A stretch of DNA of 64,000 bases, from positions 248,001 to 312,000 of the forward strand of contig JADDOH010000307.1 of the NCBI GenBank assembly GCA_016648135.1, read 5' to 3'. The translations under genes and the position numbers were made by a program. Source of the stretch: Agrypnia vestita. Taxonomy: Eukaryota > Arthropoda > Insecta > Trichoptera > Phryganeidae. The notes under the pieces are model-generated. The model did no database searches. It was not told where the DNA came from and saw only the letters and a list, made by a program, of their open reading frames with translations. Each line of letters starts with the position of its first letter. Positions within the stretch are counted from its first letter, which is position 1. Positions 1 to 10,115 of this stretch are shown one piece after another.

Positions 1-242
1 TGTACCATGTTATCAAACTTATATAAAAATACTATATTGTGAACATGAACTATATATATATATATATATATATAATATAAAGCATAAATATACATAGTAC
101 TAAATGAGAGAATTAAAATAAAATAGTGGGCATTAAAATTTTTCAATAATTCAGTGTTTTACATTTTTTGTTTCATGTGCCTACCATGTTATCAAACTCA
201 TATAAAAAATACTATATTGTGAACATGAACTATGTATAATGG
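1..242. repeat. Short direct duplication, about 180-bp offset
   Basis: Bases 3-58 and 182-237 are nearly the same sequence (both begin TACCATGTTATCAAAC and run to GAACATGAACTAT), separated by unique AT-rich DNA. The left copy may begin before the window. It looks like a local tandem duplication or two copies of a dispersed repeat. Confidence 0.7.
50..74. repeat. (TA)n microsatellite
   Basis: Uninterrupted alternating TA run of about 24 bases inside the left copy of the duplication. It is shortened to TATGTATAAT in the right copy, so the run expanded after the duplication. Confidence 0.9.
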
Positions 243-310
243 AATTAAACCCTCGATCCTTGCTACCAATGCAGAGTAGGTACTCTAATCGCTCGATCGC
301 ACAACCTAGG
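240..310 (-). repeat. Possible tRNA-like SINE head
   Basis: Read on the minus strand this stretch resembles a tRNA: a GTGCGATCGAGCGATTAGAG segment could be an A box and GGTTTAATTCC is one base from the B-box consensus GGTTCRANTCC. No acceptor stem pairs, so it is not a working tRNA. A chance match is possible. Confidence 0.3.
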
Positions 311-1000
311 TCTCGGTATTAACAGTATTTGATAATTTTATTAACTATTTATTCCTCTCGATCTATTTTAATTTTAATCTCCCTGTCACCCATGTCTCAC
401 TGGACAGCGGACGCCTATAAATTTAAATGACAAAATCAACTTTACGCGGGTGTCAGTAAAAAAACATGATTCAGGCTCCGGATACGAGCTTCAACACGGT
501 TGCTCCCATCAACACATTATCTAATCGCATGTGTCAAATTGATGAATAAATTATGTTAACAGTATCAACATAATACATTTGCATGAATGTATTATTGATA
601 TACTCGAATGTATGTAAACTAAGTATCAGTGAACACCAAACGTTTTCTAAAAATATACGTTTATAATTTTTATCGTAAAACGAAATACAATTTCAGCATA
701 ATAAAATAATTTGGAAAATGATTAAATAATGAAGCAATAATGATTCAAGCCTGAATTTGATAATTAGTAGCAAAACTTTAAAGGTGGATTCCTGCCCTGA
801 TAATGAGTCGAAAATGAGCAAGCAACCATGACCTAATATCAATAGTTATGAAGACAGATAATAAGATGAAGCTATATTAAAGTTTGCATTTTTTTCAATA
901 TTCCTGACATATTTTTGCAAAAAGTTGAACTATCATTGCAGTAACTAATGTTGATTATAAAAAATTCATTCTCTTAAATACAAGTCAAAAAAAAAAAAAA
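311..1000. other. AT-rich non-coding DNA
   Basis: No coding potential, RNA gene or clear repeat seen. Ends in an A-rich run at about 986-1001 that borders the next repeat. Confidence 0.6.
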
Positions 1001-1007
1001 AGAATTT

Positions 1008-1225
1008 TCTTAGAATGATTTTCAAATTTTATTCGAGTTCTATTGAAGAAAACGAGTTTTTCATACCTAATTGATAAAAGTTGCTGTATTGATAATTCAA
1101 ACTTTAGCAAAATATTAGTCAGAAATATTGAAAAAATGCAAGCTTTGATATTGCATATCTCAATTATTGAGATATACAATATCACTTTTTGCAATTTTCT
1201 ATGGGACACCTGTATAAAAATAGAT
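1008..1225 (+). repeat. Dispersed repeat with GTCAGAAATATTGAAAAA core
   Basis: The core at about 1117-1140 (TCAGAAATATTGAAAAAATGC) recurs at about 10014 and 23892, and in reverse at about 9400-9470 and 14430-14490. It is followed by a small hairpin around CTCAATTATTGAG. The end reads GGGACACCTGTATA, resembling the CAGGGTGTCCC termini common on insect DNA transposons. Small reading frames on both strands here are overlapping AT-rich noise. Confidence 0.55.
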
Positions 1226-2640
1226 TCGTCTCTGTGAGACATCTATAATTTATCTTACTACGGAATTACAGATTACTTATGTGTAACAATTACACGCTGT
1301 TTTCCCTCGATCTTGTCCTTAATTATCAAATGCAAAAGGTCGTACTTTTCCCCTCTAGGCACATGACCCTAGTATGACACCTTTCGGACTTCGACATTTG
1401 TCAAAAACTGCCTCTCATTTCTCTCTCTCTGGAGCACATCTGAGTTGCTGACCGTATCTGTCCATATTAAATTATCTTATAATATACTAAATCAAAATTG
1501 TACCAATGGTGGTGCAATAACCGATAAGAAAGTGATTGCTGTTTTGACATGTCACATATTTTTAATTCAAGCATTTCTTTTTTGCAATATTTTACATCCT
1601 TATACCTATATAAACGTAGAACCTACACGTGTAATATAAACTTTTTTTTTCAATTTAAGTTTTTTAAAACAATTACACATTTTTCTCGGCTTTTGACATC
1701 AAAAGTCGAATTAACAACAATTTTTAATGAAAGTTCCTGATGTTCCGGGTTCCAAAACACCACGTTATATTTTTTGTTATTATTTTAAACAAACCTGTAT
1801 AATTAAAATAATACATTCAAAATATTACAGTATTAGATTTCTTCAAATTACATCTAAAATAAATAATGTATAATATTATGTACACAGCAGACATTAACAG
1901 ATTTGAATCAAAGAAGAAGGAATCAATTGCCTGCATTTCTATTGCTTCATCAAATCTGCTGATAACATTTGATAAACCGATTATCAAATTCAGAAATAAA
2001 AAGTAAAATTATATTTTAACTGCTGTAATTATTAAATTAATTAAAAACACGATACAATCTCGAAAAGTCATTTTATTCAGAAATTATTTTAATGTGGGCA
2101 AAACAATTAATTTGTAAAATTATCATATGCATTTCTGTGGAAAGGATACGTAAAAGTGTTCACGTTTTAAAAAGTCGTTTTATTATGGGTCCCATACATT
2201 TTAAATATCTATGATCTCAGATACGACAGCTTCAAAAAAGATAATGTATCCGAACAACGATCTTGCGTGGCCTTAACAAAAATGGCTAATTAATTATTAA
2301 TTTAAATAGATGAGCGATGTATGCACCGACAATAAAACAGCGCGAGTACAAGCAAGTGTAACCAAACACCAAATTAGTCAATAAATTTATGCGTGATTTT
2401 TTCGCCAATTTAACAAATATTTGACACTTAAAATTTATGTATGTAACATTTCAACTCTGATTTCAATAATAAAAAAATATCATAAAAGCTTTCGAATATA
2501 TTTTTCTCAATTTACCACCATAATTCGAAGGGTGTTATTTGAAATTACACAACGATAATTGAATGTTCAACGCGCAAGCAAGCAAGATACTTTAGTAAAA
2601 AATATATTATATATTTTTATCATAATTTAATATATGTATT
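1226..2640. other. AT-rich non-coding DNA
   Basis: No gene recognised. The short frames at 1445-1740 show no family signature and have biased AT-driven composition. Confidence 0.6.
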
Positions 2641-2647
2641 CTTATAT

Positions 2648-2712
2648 GGAATGTGTGGGACTGCACACACCTCCCCATATACTGGAATAAAGTTTATTAT
2701 TATTATTATATT
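2648..2712 (+). repeat. Retroelement 3' tail with (TTA)n
   Basis: The segment TGGGACTGCACACACC, then GGAATAAAGTTTATTATTATT, has an AATAAA signal running straight into a trinucleotide tail. This is the usual look of the 3' end of an insect non-LTR element or SINE. The element body is not recognisable. Confidence 0.5.
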
Positions 2713-3910
2713 TTTAACTTTCAAATTCAATGTATATTTAAAACGCTGCCGTTTTAACAGCGTCTGTTGATTGTCTGCAAACAATTTCATATTATTTGTA
2801 TTTCACATGTTAAGTATGAAAATTATTTGTTTTTCTAATGTATTAATTGATTGCCAATCAAAAAAATATTACCGCCGTATTTAGAATAAATACTCTTTGA
2901 GATTCAGAACAATTTAAATATTGACTAAGCCATCGAATTGCTTAATTACATGTGTAAATTACAGTAGTACATTAAAAAAATTTGAAAATTTAAAGTTTTT
3001 ATTAAATGAATTTTCTTTTTTATTTTACTAAATTTAAATTGATTTTTACGAGAAGTATTTAAAGACAAATACAACATAAAAAAGTGAAATGTGTACTTGT
3101 GTGTAATACCATATTATGTTTTCGTTAACATTTTTTTAAAATTATAAATAGGGGTTTTTTAACGTACATAAAAATATAATGACATTACTTTTGAGTTTGT
3201 GAAAATAAAATTTTAAAAAATATAGTAAACTGAAAAGCGTTCATTTAAAAAAAGTCGATAACAATATTCTGAAACAATTGTAAATCTGACTTTGCATATT
3301 CTAAACAAAAAAAGGGATTTTAAAAGATTATTACTTTAAAATATAAAAATGTAAAAAGAATGTCGGATCTTCCGATTTTTGAAATTCACTTTGTAGCGCC
3401 ATTTTATAAATAAAAAAATAACTACCTGCTTGTTTTAACCACGATATTTTTATTATAAATATTTTTAATATTTTGGGAGGGTTGCTTTCTTGTTCAGGAC
3501 GTAGAAATGTCCAGTAAAGACAGATTAATTTCTAAGTTACCTGGTGCCTATTTTATTTGTAACCATACCCCTTTTTATACTGGAAAAACAGTTTTTCTAC
3601 ATTTATTGTCACATGTGGAATTTTTGTAATGTAATCACGGTTCAAACATAATATCGTCAACCCTTGCCGTCTAAAATGAGACAAATTAATAAAAATTAAC
3701 TTTGTTTTTCAAGAAATTAATAACCTGCTTAAGGTAATTACTGAGCAACAAATTTTGTTGTAAAAAAGAATTCTTTTCCTAAATGTTTTGAAAAGCCTTC
3801 AGTACGGAGTTCCTGAAGTATTAAGGCATTCGTTCATCGTGCAGTCCATGGTACTCGCAGAATACTACGCCAAGTTTCTTTCTTTCCTTCTCAGGGTCTG
3901 GTTTCGACTC
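2713..3910. other. AT-rich non-coding DNA
   Basis: Nothing recognisable beyond homopolymer runs. The 64-aa frame at 3788-3982 runs into the hairpin described next and has no recognisable domain. Confidence 0.6.
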
Positions 3911-3913
3911 CAT

Positions 3914-3963
3914 ACAGAGCTATGGAAAACACCAAAGCTTTATGGTGTTTTCCATAGCTCTGT
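3914..3963. repeat. Perfect 21-bp inverted repeat, 8-nt loop
   Basis: Arms 3914-3934 and 3943-3963 are perfect reverse complements (left arm starts ACAGAGCTATGG), with loop AAGCTTTA. A perfect short-spaced hairpin suggests a recent template-switch event. The arms are siRNA-length, but there is no evidence of a miRNA precursor (no mismatched duplex, no longer basal stem). Confidence 0.9.
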
Positions 3964-5060
3964 AATTTTAAAATGTATATAAATACAATATACAGAAATT
4001 ATTAGTCGATGTGAATTAAAATGTGTGATCTCCGCGTACAAATGATAATTCTCACTACAATGATGGAATGTTAAAGTTCTTAAATTAATATTAATTTGCA
4101 ACGAATCGAAAAAAATATGCCAGAGAATGTCTTTATTAATATTCCAGTCGTCTTATTTTTATTGCAATAATAAAAAAAAATGTAGAAAATATTTGACACC
4201 AACTGTTGCTAAATAAACTGTTGTCGCATAACGTCTAGACATAAACACATTATAAAATGGTTTTTAATCTTTTTTCTTCCACACTTGTATTAAATTAACT
4301 GCAATTCTGATACAAAAAATATTAAAATATGTATAATTTACAGCCTTGCATTTTCGGCTATACTTATATCCGTTCAGTGACCCGGGGCATCCGTGACGAC
4401 GTTGCGCGTAAAGGCGGTTTGATATTTTAGTAAATAATTTTATCTATGGAATCGTCATTTTAATGTTTTACAGTAGCTCATTACATGAATATTTTAGCGG
4501 CAATTTGCCAGAGAAATAATTAATACCTACCTACGAGGCACTTAATTTTGACGGTTGAATTAAAGAATATTGAATTTAAATATTTTTTATGAATATTTAA
4601 GGCTTAGCAATTTTAATGATTGCATTAAAATTGCAACGGAGCCGGCGCGGCAGTGGGGTCTTAAATGACTTTTTTCTGTCGACTCGAATCATTTATTACA
4701 GCTTAGTGTTTTGATGTAATAAAACAAACTAAATTTATTTTTATATAATTATTAAAAATAAACTTTCTTCACCACTCTTGTTTTTATTTTCATTATCTTT
4801 TTTGGGTTGAATCGATCACACGTCACGAATACTCAATGGCACGAGAAGTGTATCGCCAAAATTAGCCTGTCAATTTTTATTTTTTTATTTAATTTTATTA
4901 AAAAATTAGAAAACCTTAAAAAAACTACACCCCAAAAGCATCTAACTGCTTGTCTGTAGGTTCATTATAACAAATTTACTAACATTAATAAAAAACTAAT
5001 CAAAATTAAAACATATATCGAATGCACATCTCAAATGAAAGTTAAAATTAGAACAGCAAA
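3964..5060. other. AT-rich non-coding DNA
   Basis: No gene seen. A slightly GC-richer patch around 4375-4420 (CCCGGGGCATCCGTGACGAC) has no reading frame. Confidence 0.6.
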
Positions 5061-5062
5061 TA

Positions 5063-6340
5063 TTAGGTCCTTACATATGAAATTAGCGTTTAGTATGGGA
5101 GGAACACAAAGCCGATTTTTTTTTATTATAATATATTTATTTAATCAAAGTATGTACCATTGCTATCTATGCACTTTTGCCATCTCATAGGTAGTTCATC
5201 GATCCCTTTACTAAAAAAACCATTCGGACGGGAATCAATAAAATCTTTGAAGGCGGTTTGGACTGCCCCATCGGAGTTGAATTTTTTCCTTTGCAAGAAG
5301 TTATCCAAATTTCGAAAAAAATTGTAATCTGTTGGGGCAAGGTCCGGAGAGTATGGTGGATGTCTTAGACATTCCAATTGAAGCTCCTCTAATTTGGTAG
5401 CCGTCTGTTGTGCAGTGTGTGGTCTAGCGTTATCATGAAGCAGCAGTGGCCTAGAGCGATTAACCAGCCTCGGTTGTTTAGCAGCTAGCTTTTCCATCGT
5501 GGTTTGCAGTTGCTGACAACAGACATCTGCCGTAATCGTCTGGCCAGATTTAAGAAAGCTGTAGTGAACGACACCAGCACTAGTCCACCAAACGCTCACA
5601 AATAACTTTTTTGGAGTCAATTTTCGCTTGGGGCATGGGTTGGCTGGTTCGGCAGGGTTCAGCCATTGCGATGAGCGCTTCCGATTATCGTACAGGATCC
5701 ACTTTTCATCACAGGTAATGATTCGATTTAAAATCCCTTCATTATTGTGCCGGTTGAGTAATGCAACGCAGCAGTCAACGCGCGTTTCTTGATTTGCTTC
5801 ACTCAATTCGTGAGGTACCCACCTTTCAAGCTTTTTCACCTTACCAATTTGCTTCAAGTGGATTAAAACAGTTTTATCACTAACACCGCAGCCTGCAGCT
5901 AACTCGGATGTGGTTTGCGATGGATCCGCTTCCACAATAGCCTTCAATTCTTCATTATCAACTTTGGTCTCCGGCCGTCCACGGGGCTTGTTCTGCAGGT
6001 CGAAATTTCCAGAACGAAAACGTTGGAACCAAAAACGCACTGTGTTTTCTTTTGCGGCACCGTCGCCATACACATCATTAATCCTTCGAGCCGTTTCTGC
6101 AGCACTAGTGCCACGGTGGAACTCGGTCTTGTAAATGACGCGATATTTAAAGTTTTTCATTTTGTAAACTGAGTGACGCAAAGAAAAAAACAATTGAGGA
6201 AAAAACAAATGAATTATAATTTTCAAAACATAAATACATGAGTAAATAAATTTGGATTTGGAATTCCTAACCAAAGAGAAGATATTTGAGATCAAATTTG
6301 CCAGTACGGCAAAACGCTAATTTCATATGTAAGGACCTAA
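5063..6340 (-). mobile_element. Intact mariner transposon (copy 1)
   Basis: A 1278-bp element with perfect 29-bp terminal inverted repeats (5063-5091 and 6312-6340, outer bases TTAGGTCCTT), flanked by TA dinucleotides at 5061-5062 and 6341-6342, the normal target duplication of Tc1/mariner elements. It holds one complete transposase gene on the minus strand. Perfect repeats plus an intact frame indicate a young insertion. A second, damaged copy lies at 40746-41861. Confidence 0.96.
5141..6160 (-). CDS. Mariner transposase, D,D34D type, apparently complete
   Basis: Cut-and-paste transposase, which would bind the element's terminal repeats and cut and rejoin DNA at TA sites in the nucleus. The frame is open further upstream to 6295, but I take the start at 6160 because the protein from there (MKNFKYRV, 339 aa) has the usual mariner length and the damaged copy has the same methionine. 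Residues 1-110 form the two helix-turn-helix DNA-binding region, with a GRP-type linker at 60-63. WVPHEL, a mariner hallmark, is at 114-119. The catalytic acidic residues are D151 (in DEKW), D243 (in HDNARPHT) and D278 (after YSPDLAPT), with exactly 34 residues between the last two. The residue after the last Asp-Tyr is Asn, where many mariners have His. No stop or frameshift is visible. Activity itself is not shown. Confidence 0.95.
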   Translation of the reverse strand: MKNFKYRVIYKTEFHRGTSAAETARRINDVYGDGAAKENTVRFWFQRFRSGNFDLQNKPRGRPETKVDNEELKAIVEADPSQTTSELAAGCGVSDKTVLIHLKQIGKVKKLERWVPHELSEANQETRVDCCVALLNRHNNEGILNRIITCDEKWILYDNRKRSSQWLNPAEPANPCPKRKLTPKKLFVSVWWTSAGVVHYSFLKSGQTITADVCCQQLQTTMEKLAAKQPRLVNRSRPLLLHDNARPHTAQQTATKLEELQLECLRHPPYSPDLAPTDYNFFRNLDNFLQRKKFNSDGAVQTAFKDFIDSRPNGFFSKGIDELPMRWQKCIDSNGTYFD

Positions 6341-6362
6341 TACTTAAACCTTTTATCTTAAA

Positions 6363-6562
6363 CACTAATCATCATCATCATCAACTTCAGTATCTACGCG
6401 TCCAATGCAGGAGATAGGCCTCCCTCAGCCCACTACCTACCTACTTCCTTCATCGGTCCAGCGGGCCTTTGGCCTGCCCATACAATCAATTCCTTAAAGC
6501 ATATTTTATCTTCTCGTCTCATCAGTTGCCCCGCACATTGCCATTTCAGCTTTACCACCGGA
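6363..6562 (-). pseudogene. LINE reverse-transcriptase C-terminal end, decayed
   Basis: Read on the minus strand this gives pieces of the C-terminal region of an insect non-LTR retrotransposon ORF2: an LKWQCAGQLMRRED-like segment, then after a frame change MGRPKARWTDE, matching the common GRPxxRWTDDI motif. The element ends in a (TGATGA)n tail at about 6366-6382. It is a 5'-truncated, dead copy inserted next to the mariner. Confidence 0.6.
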
Positions 6563-6850
6563 TAATACTAAAAGATTAAAAAAATATTTTGAATAGAATC
6601 ACCGAGGATTACTAATTTAAAATTTAAAGTTCTGTATTTTATGTATGTATCCTTTCCAAAATCATGTTTCCTATAAATGTTTTCCATAAAATCTCGAATT
6701 AAGTACATTATAAATTAGTAATCCTCGATAACTGCATTTATTTATTTTTTTGGATATTCCCGCATATGATAAATAACAACTCTCCTTTTTATCTTCAAAT
6801 ATTATCTATCTGAATGCATTCACTCGAGTTAAATGTAAAGACATAAGATT
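6563..6850. other. AT-rich non-coding DNA
   Basis: No feature. GAGGATTACTAATTTA at about 6603 reappears inverted at about 6710 (TAAATTAGTAATCCTCG), together with AATCATGTTTCCTATAA, indicating a small decayed foldback. Confidence 0.5.
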
Positions 6851-6925
6851 ACTCGTTCCAGGAGACCACCAACTTAGTCCTATTTTCATTCCATGCGTTT
6901 AGCATAGTTTGAAAATAGAAAAATA
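6851..6925 (+). repeat. SINE 3' fragment
   Basis: Contains ACTTAGTCCTATTTTCAT and TTTAGCATAGTTTGAAAATAG, the body of the tRNA-derived SINE seen complete at 45561 and 56057. The tRNA head is missing apart from GTTCCAGGA. Confidence 0.65.
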
Positions 6926-7257
6926 TGTCTTCTTCTTCGGCGGTCCCACATCTGCCATGTTTTATTGGACACGCGTCCGAGCGTGGCTGAGGAGCCCTAT
7001 TCTAGAATCGCACTCTTTACTACATTGTGTATCCGGTGGGCAGGTTGGTTCTGAAAGATAGATTTTCCTCCTTTTCTTACGTCTTTTTTTATATGTGTTA
7101 CATGTATCATGCAACAATTTAAAAAAAAAGTATAATTTTATATCATCTGTGTCTCGATCACTCTATTAAAATGTAGTACATTTTTTTAATATATTGAAAA
7201 ATAAACGCGATTTATCAAAACTGAGCAACAAACGAGTCATCAAGCCTTTTCCTTCCA

Positions 7258-7470
7258 CATCACTAAGTCTCCAGTGAAGGGGACCCACCACACACCCTGG
7301 ACCGTGTTACGCGCAGAGCGTTCATTTCGACCCAGCACGTTCGCCGCCTAGTTGGCATTATTTTAATGCTAAATGCAGCCTCCTCTCCAAGCCGCAGGCA
7401 GGCCAACGCGCACTCCTGCGACCTGGAGGGTCGGCCGCCCAAACCCTTCACTGTCCGAGGGTCTTTATTT
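7258..7470. other. GC-richer segment, unidentified
   Basis: A patch of mixed composition starting CACTAAGTCTCCAGTGAAGGGG. The minus-strand frame across it (7263-7568) has no recognisable domain. It could be an old repeat or a regulatory element; nothing decides. Confidence 0.35.
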
Positions 7471-7619
7471 AGAAAAATGTACGCAATAATATAACAAAGG
7501 CAATTAACACAGATAAGTAAGAACAGTAAAATAAGCATAGTAAAGATACATGTATAAATACAGGTCATTGCTAGAAAATATTAAACTACGCAATAGCGTA
7601 AATATAAAAAACTATCCCA

Positions 7620-8545
7620 TAAAAACCAAGTTTTTATTATACTCTCTTTCTCATTTGTATTGTTTCCAATTTGATATTCTATCAACATATTCCTCTTGCT
7701 TTAAGTTTGTGGAAAAACTATTCCACGTACCTATATTATTATCCTATTATCCTTAAAACTTATAGAATATTGAAAATGTAATAATTGGTATGGTGGGGCA
7801 CGGCGTCGGCAAAACTGTCTGATCGGACCTATGGCTCGAGTCACACTAAGTGAAACAGTTTTCGCGCCTTCTTCACGCGTCGGGCTCCTTTCTCATTTGT
7901 ATCGTTTCCAATTTGAAAAAACTGTTAATATTTCGAAAAATACAAAATTATACTATAATTAAATTTATTTAAACGAAAATTTGTTAGATCATTTTCATCG
8001 TCGACACGAGACTGCCTGCAAAGTTTCAGCTCGATTGGATCACGGGAAAAGGGTTAAAAATCGATCCATAGTTTTTTCGGCAGACAAGCAGACACTACGA
8101 GTTAAAAGAAAGGGAGAAAAAAACTCACCCATAAAAACGAAGTTTTTATTATACTCTCTTTCTCATTTACTAGTGGAAACTGGTTTGGCGCTTAACCTAC
8201 GCGTTGGGCTTCGGTCGGGCGACGCTTCAAAAGTGAGTAATAAAAAAATTCCAAAAATCCAAAATTATACTATAATCAGGTTTAGTGTCTACCAGATATC
8301 GAAATATTTTCATACAACTGAGTAAGTTGTATGAATAAAATATTAAAAATTTCTAAAAATCCAAAATTATACTATAATTATTATTTTTTTAACGAAAATT
8401 TGATAGATCTTCTTGATCGTCGCCACGAGTCTGCTTGCAAAGTTTCAACTCGATTGGAGCACGGGAAAGGGGTGTAAATGGATCCAAAGTTTTTTCGTCA
8501 GACAAGAAGACAACAAGACGCCACGAGTTAATATAAAGGGAATAA
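7620..8545 (+). repeat. Nested diverged repeat cluster
   Basis: Two long related segments, about 7930-8128 and 8350-8540, share CCAAAATTATACTATAAT, AACGAAAATTTG, CACGAG.CTGC.TGCAAAGTTTCA.CTCGATTGGA and GTTTTTTCG.CAGACAAG. A further module, AAGTTTTTATTATACTCTC, occurs at about 7629 and 8140, and the CAAAATTATACTATAAT module also at about 8260. The frame at 7981-8325 is carried by the repeat and is not a gene. It looks like partially duplicated copies of one interspersed element. Confidence 0.75.
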
Positions 8546-8759
8546 AAATACAAAGAAAATAACAGTAAAAAATGATAAAACGTAGTAAGTCAGAAATATT
8601 TTGCAAAAATATAAAGATATTGATATATTTATGTGTGTGATATATCAATTCTAACAAATTTAAGTGTGTATATGCATGTGCACACGTCAAGATGTATCTC
8701 CACCAAGTCTCCAGGAATGATTTCGTTACAACTTGTCACATCACAATATTACTATATAA

Positions 8760-9060
8760 TCGCAGCGGCGCAGCTCCCCTCTCCCCTCCCTCCGCGCCGG
8801 CCGCCCCCCTCACCCCCCTCACCCCCTCGCCCGCCGGAAACGCCTCCCATTTTTATTGGAGAAATCGATTTTTTTACGACGCCCTGCATTCGTTTATTAT
8901 CGGGCCGCGATCGCTCACTTGTTTTTATTACCAAAAAGAATTTCTCATTTATATATGACGGAGTGCTTCGTTACTCCTCCGGCGCGGCGCGGACGCGGGC
9001 GGCGCCGGCGGACGTCTAAACGCGTTCCTTTTCGCGTATTTAATTAGCGCGCCGGGTCGT
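8760..9060. promoter_or_regulatory. GC island, candidate regulatory element
   Basis: Sharp GC-rich block in AT-rich surroundings. It contains a C-rich tract, CGATTTTTTTACGAC, TTTATTATCGGGCCG, TTTAATTAGCGCGCC and CATTTATTAATCG, that is, homeodomain-type TTAATTA/TTTAT cores beside CpG-rich words. The ORFs through it are low-complexity and conflict between frames. I infer a conserved non-coding element or promoter. Confidence 0.35.
8803..8832 (-). other. G-quadruplex-forming motif
   Basis: The plus strand has C runs at 8803-8808, 8813-8818, 8822-8826 and 8830-8832, separated by 3-4 bases. On the minus strand this meets the G3+N1-7 quadruplex rule. Confidence 0.75.
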
Positions 9061-9360
9061 CCATTTATTAATCGAATGTTCAAAATTATCGCAGTTTCGT
9101 TCGTTGTTTTTTTTTGCGAGTTTTTCTTCTAGGACACTATTTTCATAAAATCTGACCCCTTCCTACGTTGCAACCGTAAAAAAATGACGTACTTTTACAT
9201 GTCGGTTCCTGAATAAGTATGCAAAATTTGTATTTGTGTAGAAAATGTATCGCGAGGAAAGAATAGCGTATTTAAAAAAAAAATTATTATTATTAGGATT
9301 CATATCATATAATGTCATGTAGCTGGTATCACAACTTCGGAAGAGCCTTTCTAATTCAAT
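9061..9360. other. Non-coding DNA with a repeat edge
   Basis: Includes GACGTACTTTTACATGTCGGTTCCTGAA at about 9184-9212, which recurs inverted near 60362-60395, so part is an interspersed repeat. Confidence 0.5.
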
Positions 9361-9364
9361 TTTG

Positions 9365-9490
9365 AATAGAAAATATTATTTACACTTTCAGCGAAATGTC
9401 AGCGGTTTACGAGATAAGCGACATCAAAGTTTATAGTTTTTTTTTTCAATACTTTTGACCTATCTTCTGTAAAACGTTGGAGTACGATGA
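9365..9490 (-). repeat. Dispersed repeat (reverse of the 1117 core)
   Basis: GATAAGCGACATCAAAGTTT, a T run, TCAATAC and CTGTAAAACGTTGG are shared with about 14432-14495, and in reverse complement with about 9985-10075. Confidence 0.6.
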
Positions 9491-9500
9491 AACTAACTCA

Positions 9501-9824
9501 CGTACTGTGCTATTCTGAAAATAGCAATATTGAGATGTCAAATTTTTATCCCAATCTTGACAGGTATGTATAACATTGTATTGCCGCCAATTTTTAAGTT
9601 TATTTTATTCGATATTTTAAGTTTGACATGTTTGAAATTAATGAATTCTATCAATCAAAAAGCTCTATCGCGTTATTCGCTATTATGAATAATGAGCTTT
9701 CTAATTGATTGAATTCATTAATTACAAACTTGTCAAACATAATACGTCAAAAAATCGGCGTCACAATGTTATACAATATCTGCCAAGATACAGGAAATAG
9801 CAATGTTGCTTAGTTCGGAATACG
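9501..9824. mobile_element. Long-TIR MITE, copy 1
   Basis: About 320 bp with long imperfect inverted arms. The outer arm includes ATAGCAATATT, ATCTTGACAG and TATAACATTGTA; the inner arm includes TTGAAATTAATGAATTC. The right arm repeats these in reverse complement, ending TTCGGAATACG. There is no coding sequence. Two further copies are at 12907-13214 and 60936-61263. Confidence 0.85.
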
Positions 9825-9984
9825 GATGAATAAATAATAAAAATTAATTCACATTCACACAAGTCAAATAAAATGATAAAAACTGTGCAGAAATTTGAAC
9901 CAGATTTTTTTGCAGAATTTTAATTATTTTATTTGACTTTTATCGAATCGAATGTGTTTTAAAATTCGATATAGATTACTTTCT

Positions 9985-10115
9985 TAAAGGCCTAACGTTT
10001 TACAAATGTTATGTCAGAAATATTGAAAAAAAAAATGCGAAGTTTGATGTCGCCTATCTCCTTAACTGTTGACATTTCACTTAAAGTGAAAATTAGTTAC
10101 GAGACATTCTGTATA
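9985..10115 (+). repeat. Dispersed repeat, GTCAGAAATATTG family
   Basis: Contains TTTACAAATGTTATGTCAG, AAATATTGAAAAA and TTTGATGTCGCCTATCTCC, ending near GAGACATTCTGTATAG. It lies 160 bp from the MITE with the opposite-strand copy on its other side, so MITE copy 1 is bracketed by inverted copies of this family. Confidence 0.6.

Noticed and set aside
3914..3963. miRNA precursor
   Set aside because: The hairpin is perfect and only about 50 nt long; metazoan precursors are longer with mismatches, and no known seed was recognised.
5910..6172. Plus-strand frames of 74 and 85 aa inside the mariner (and the same at 41422-41684)
   Set aside because: Antisense shadows of the transposase; the second copy only mirrors the first.
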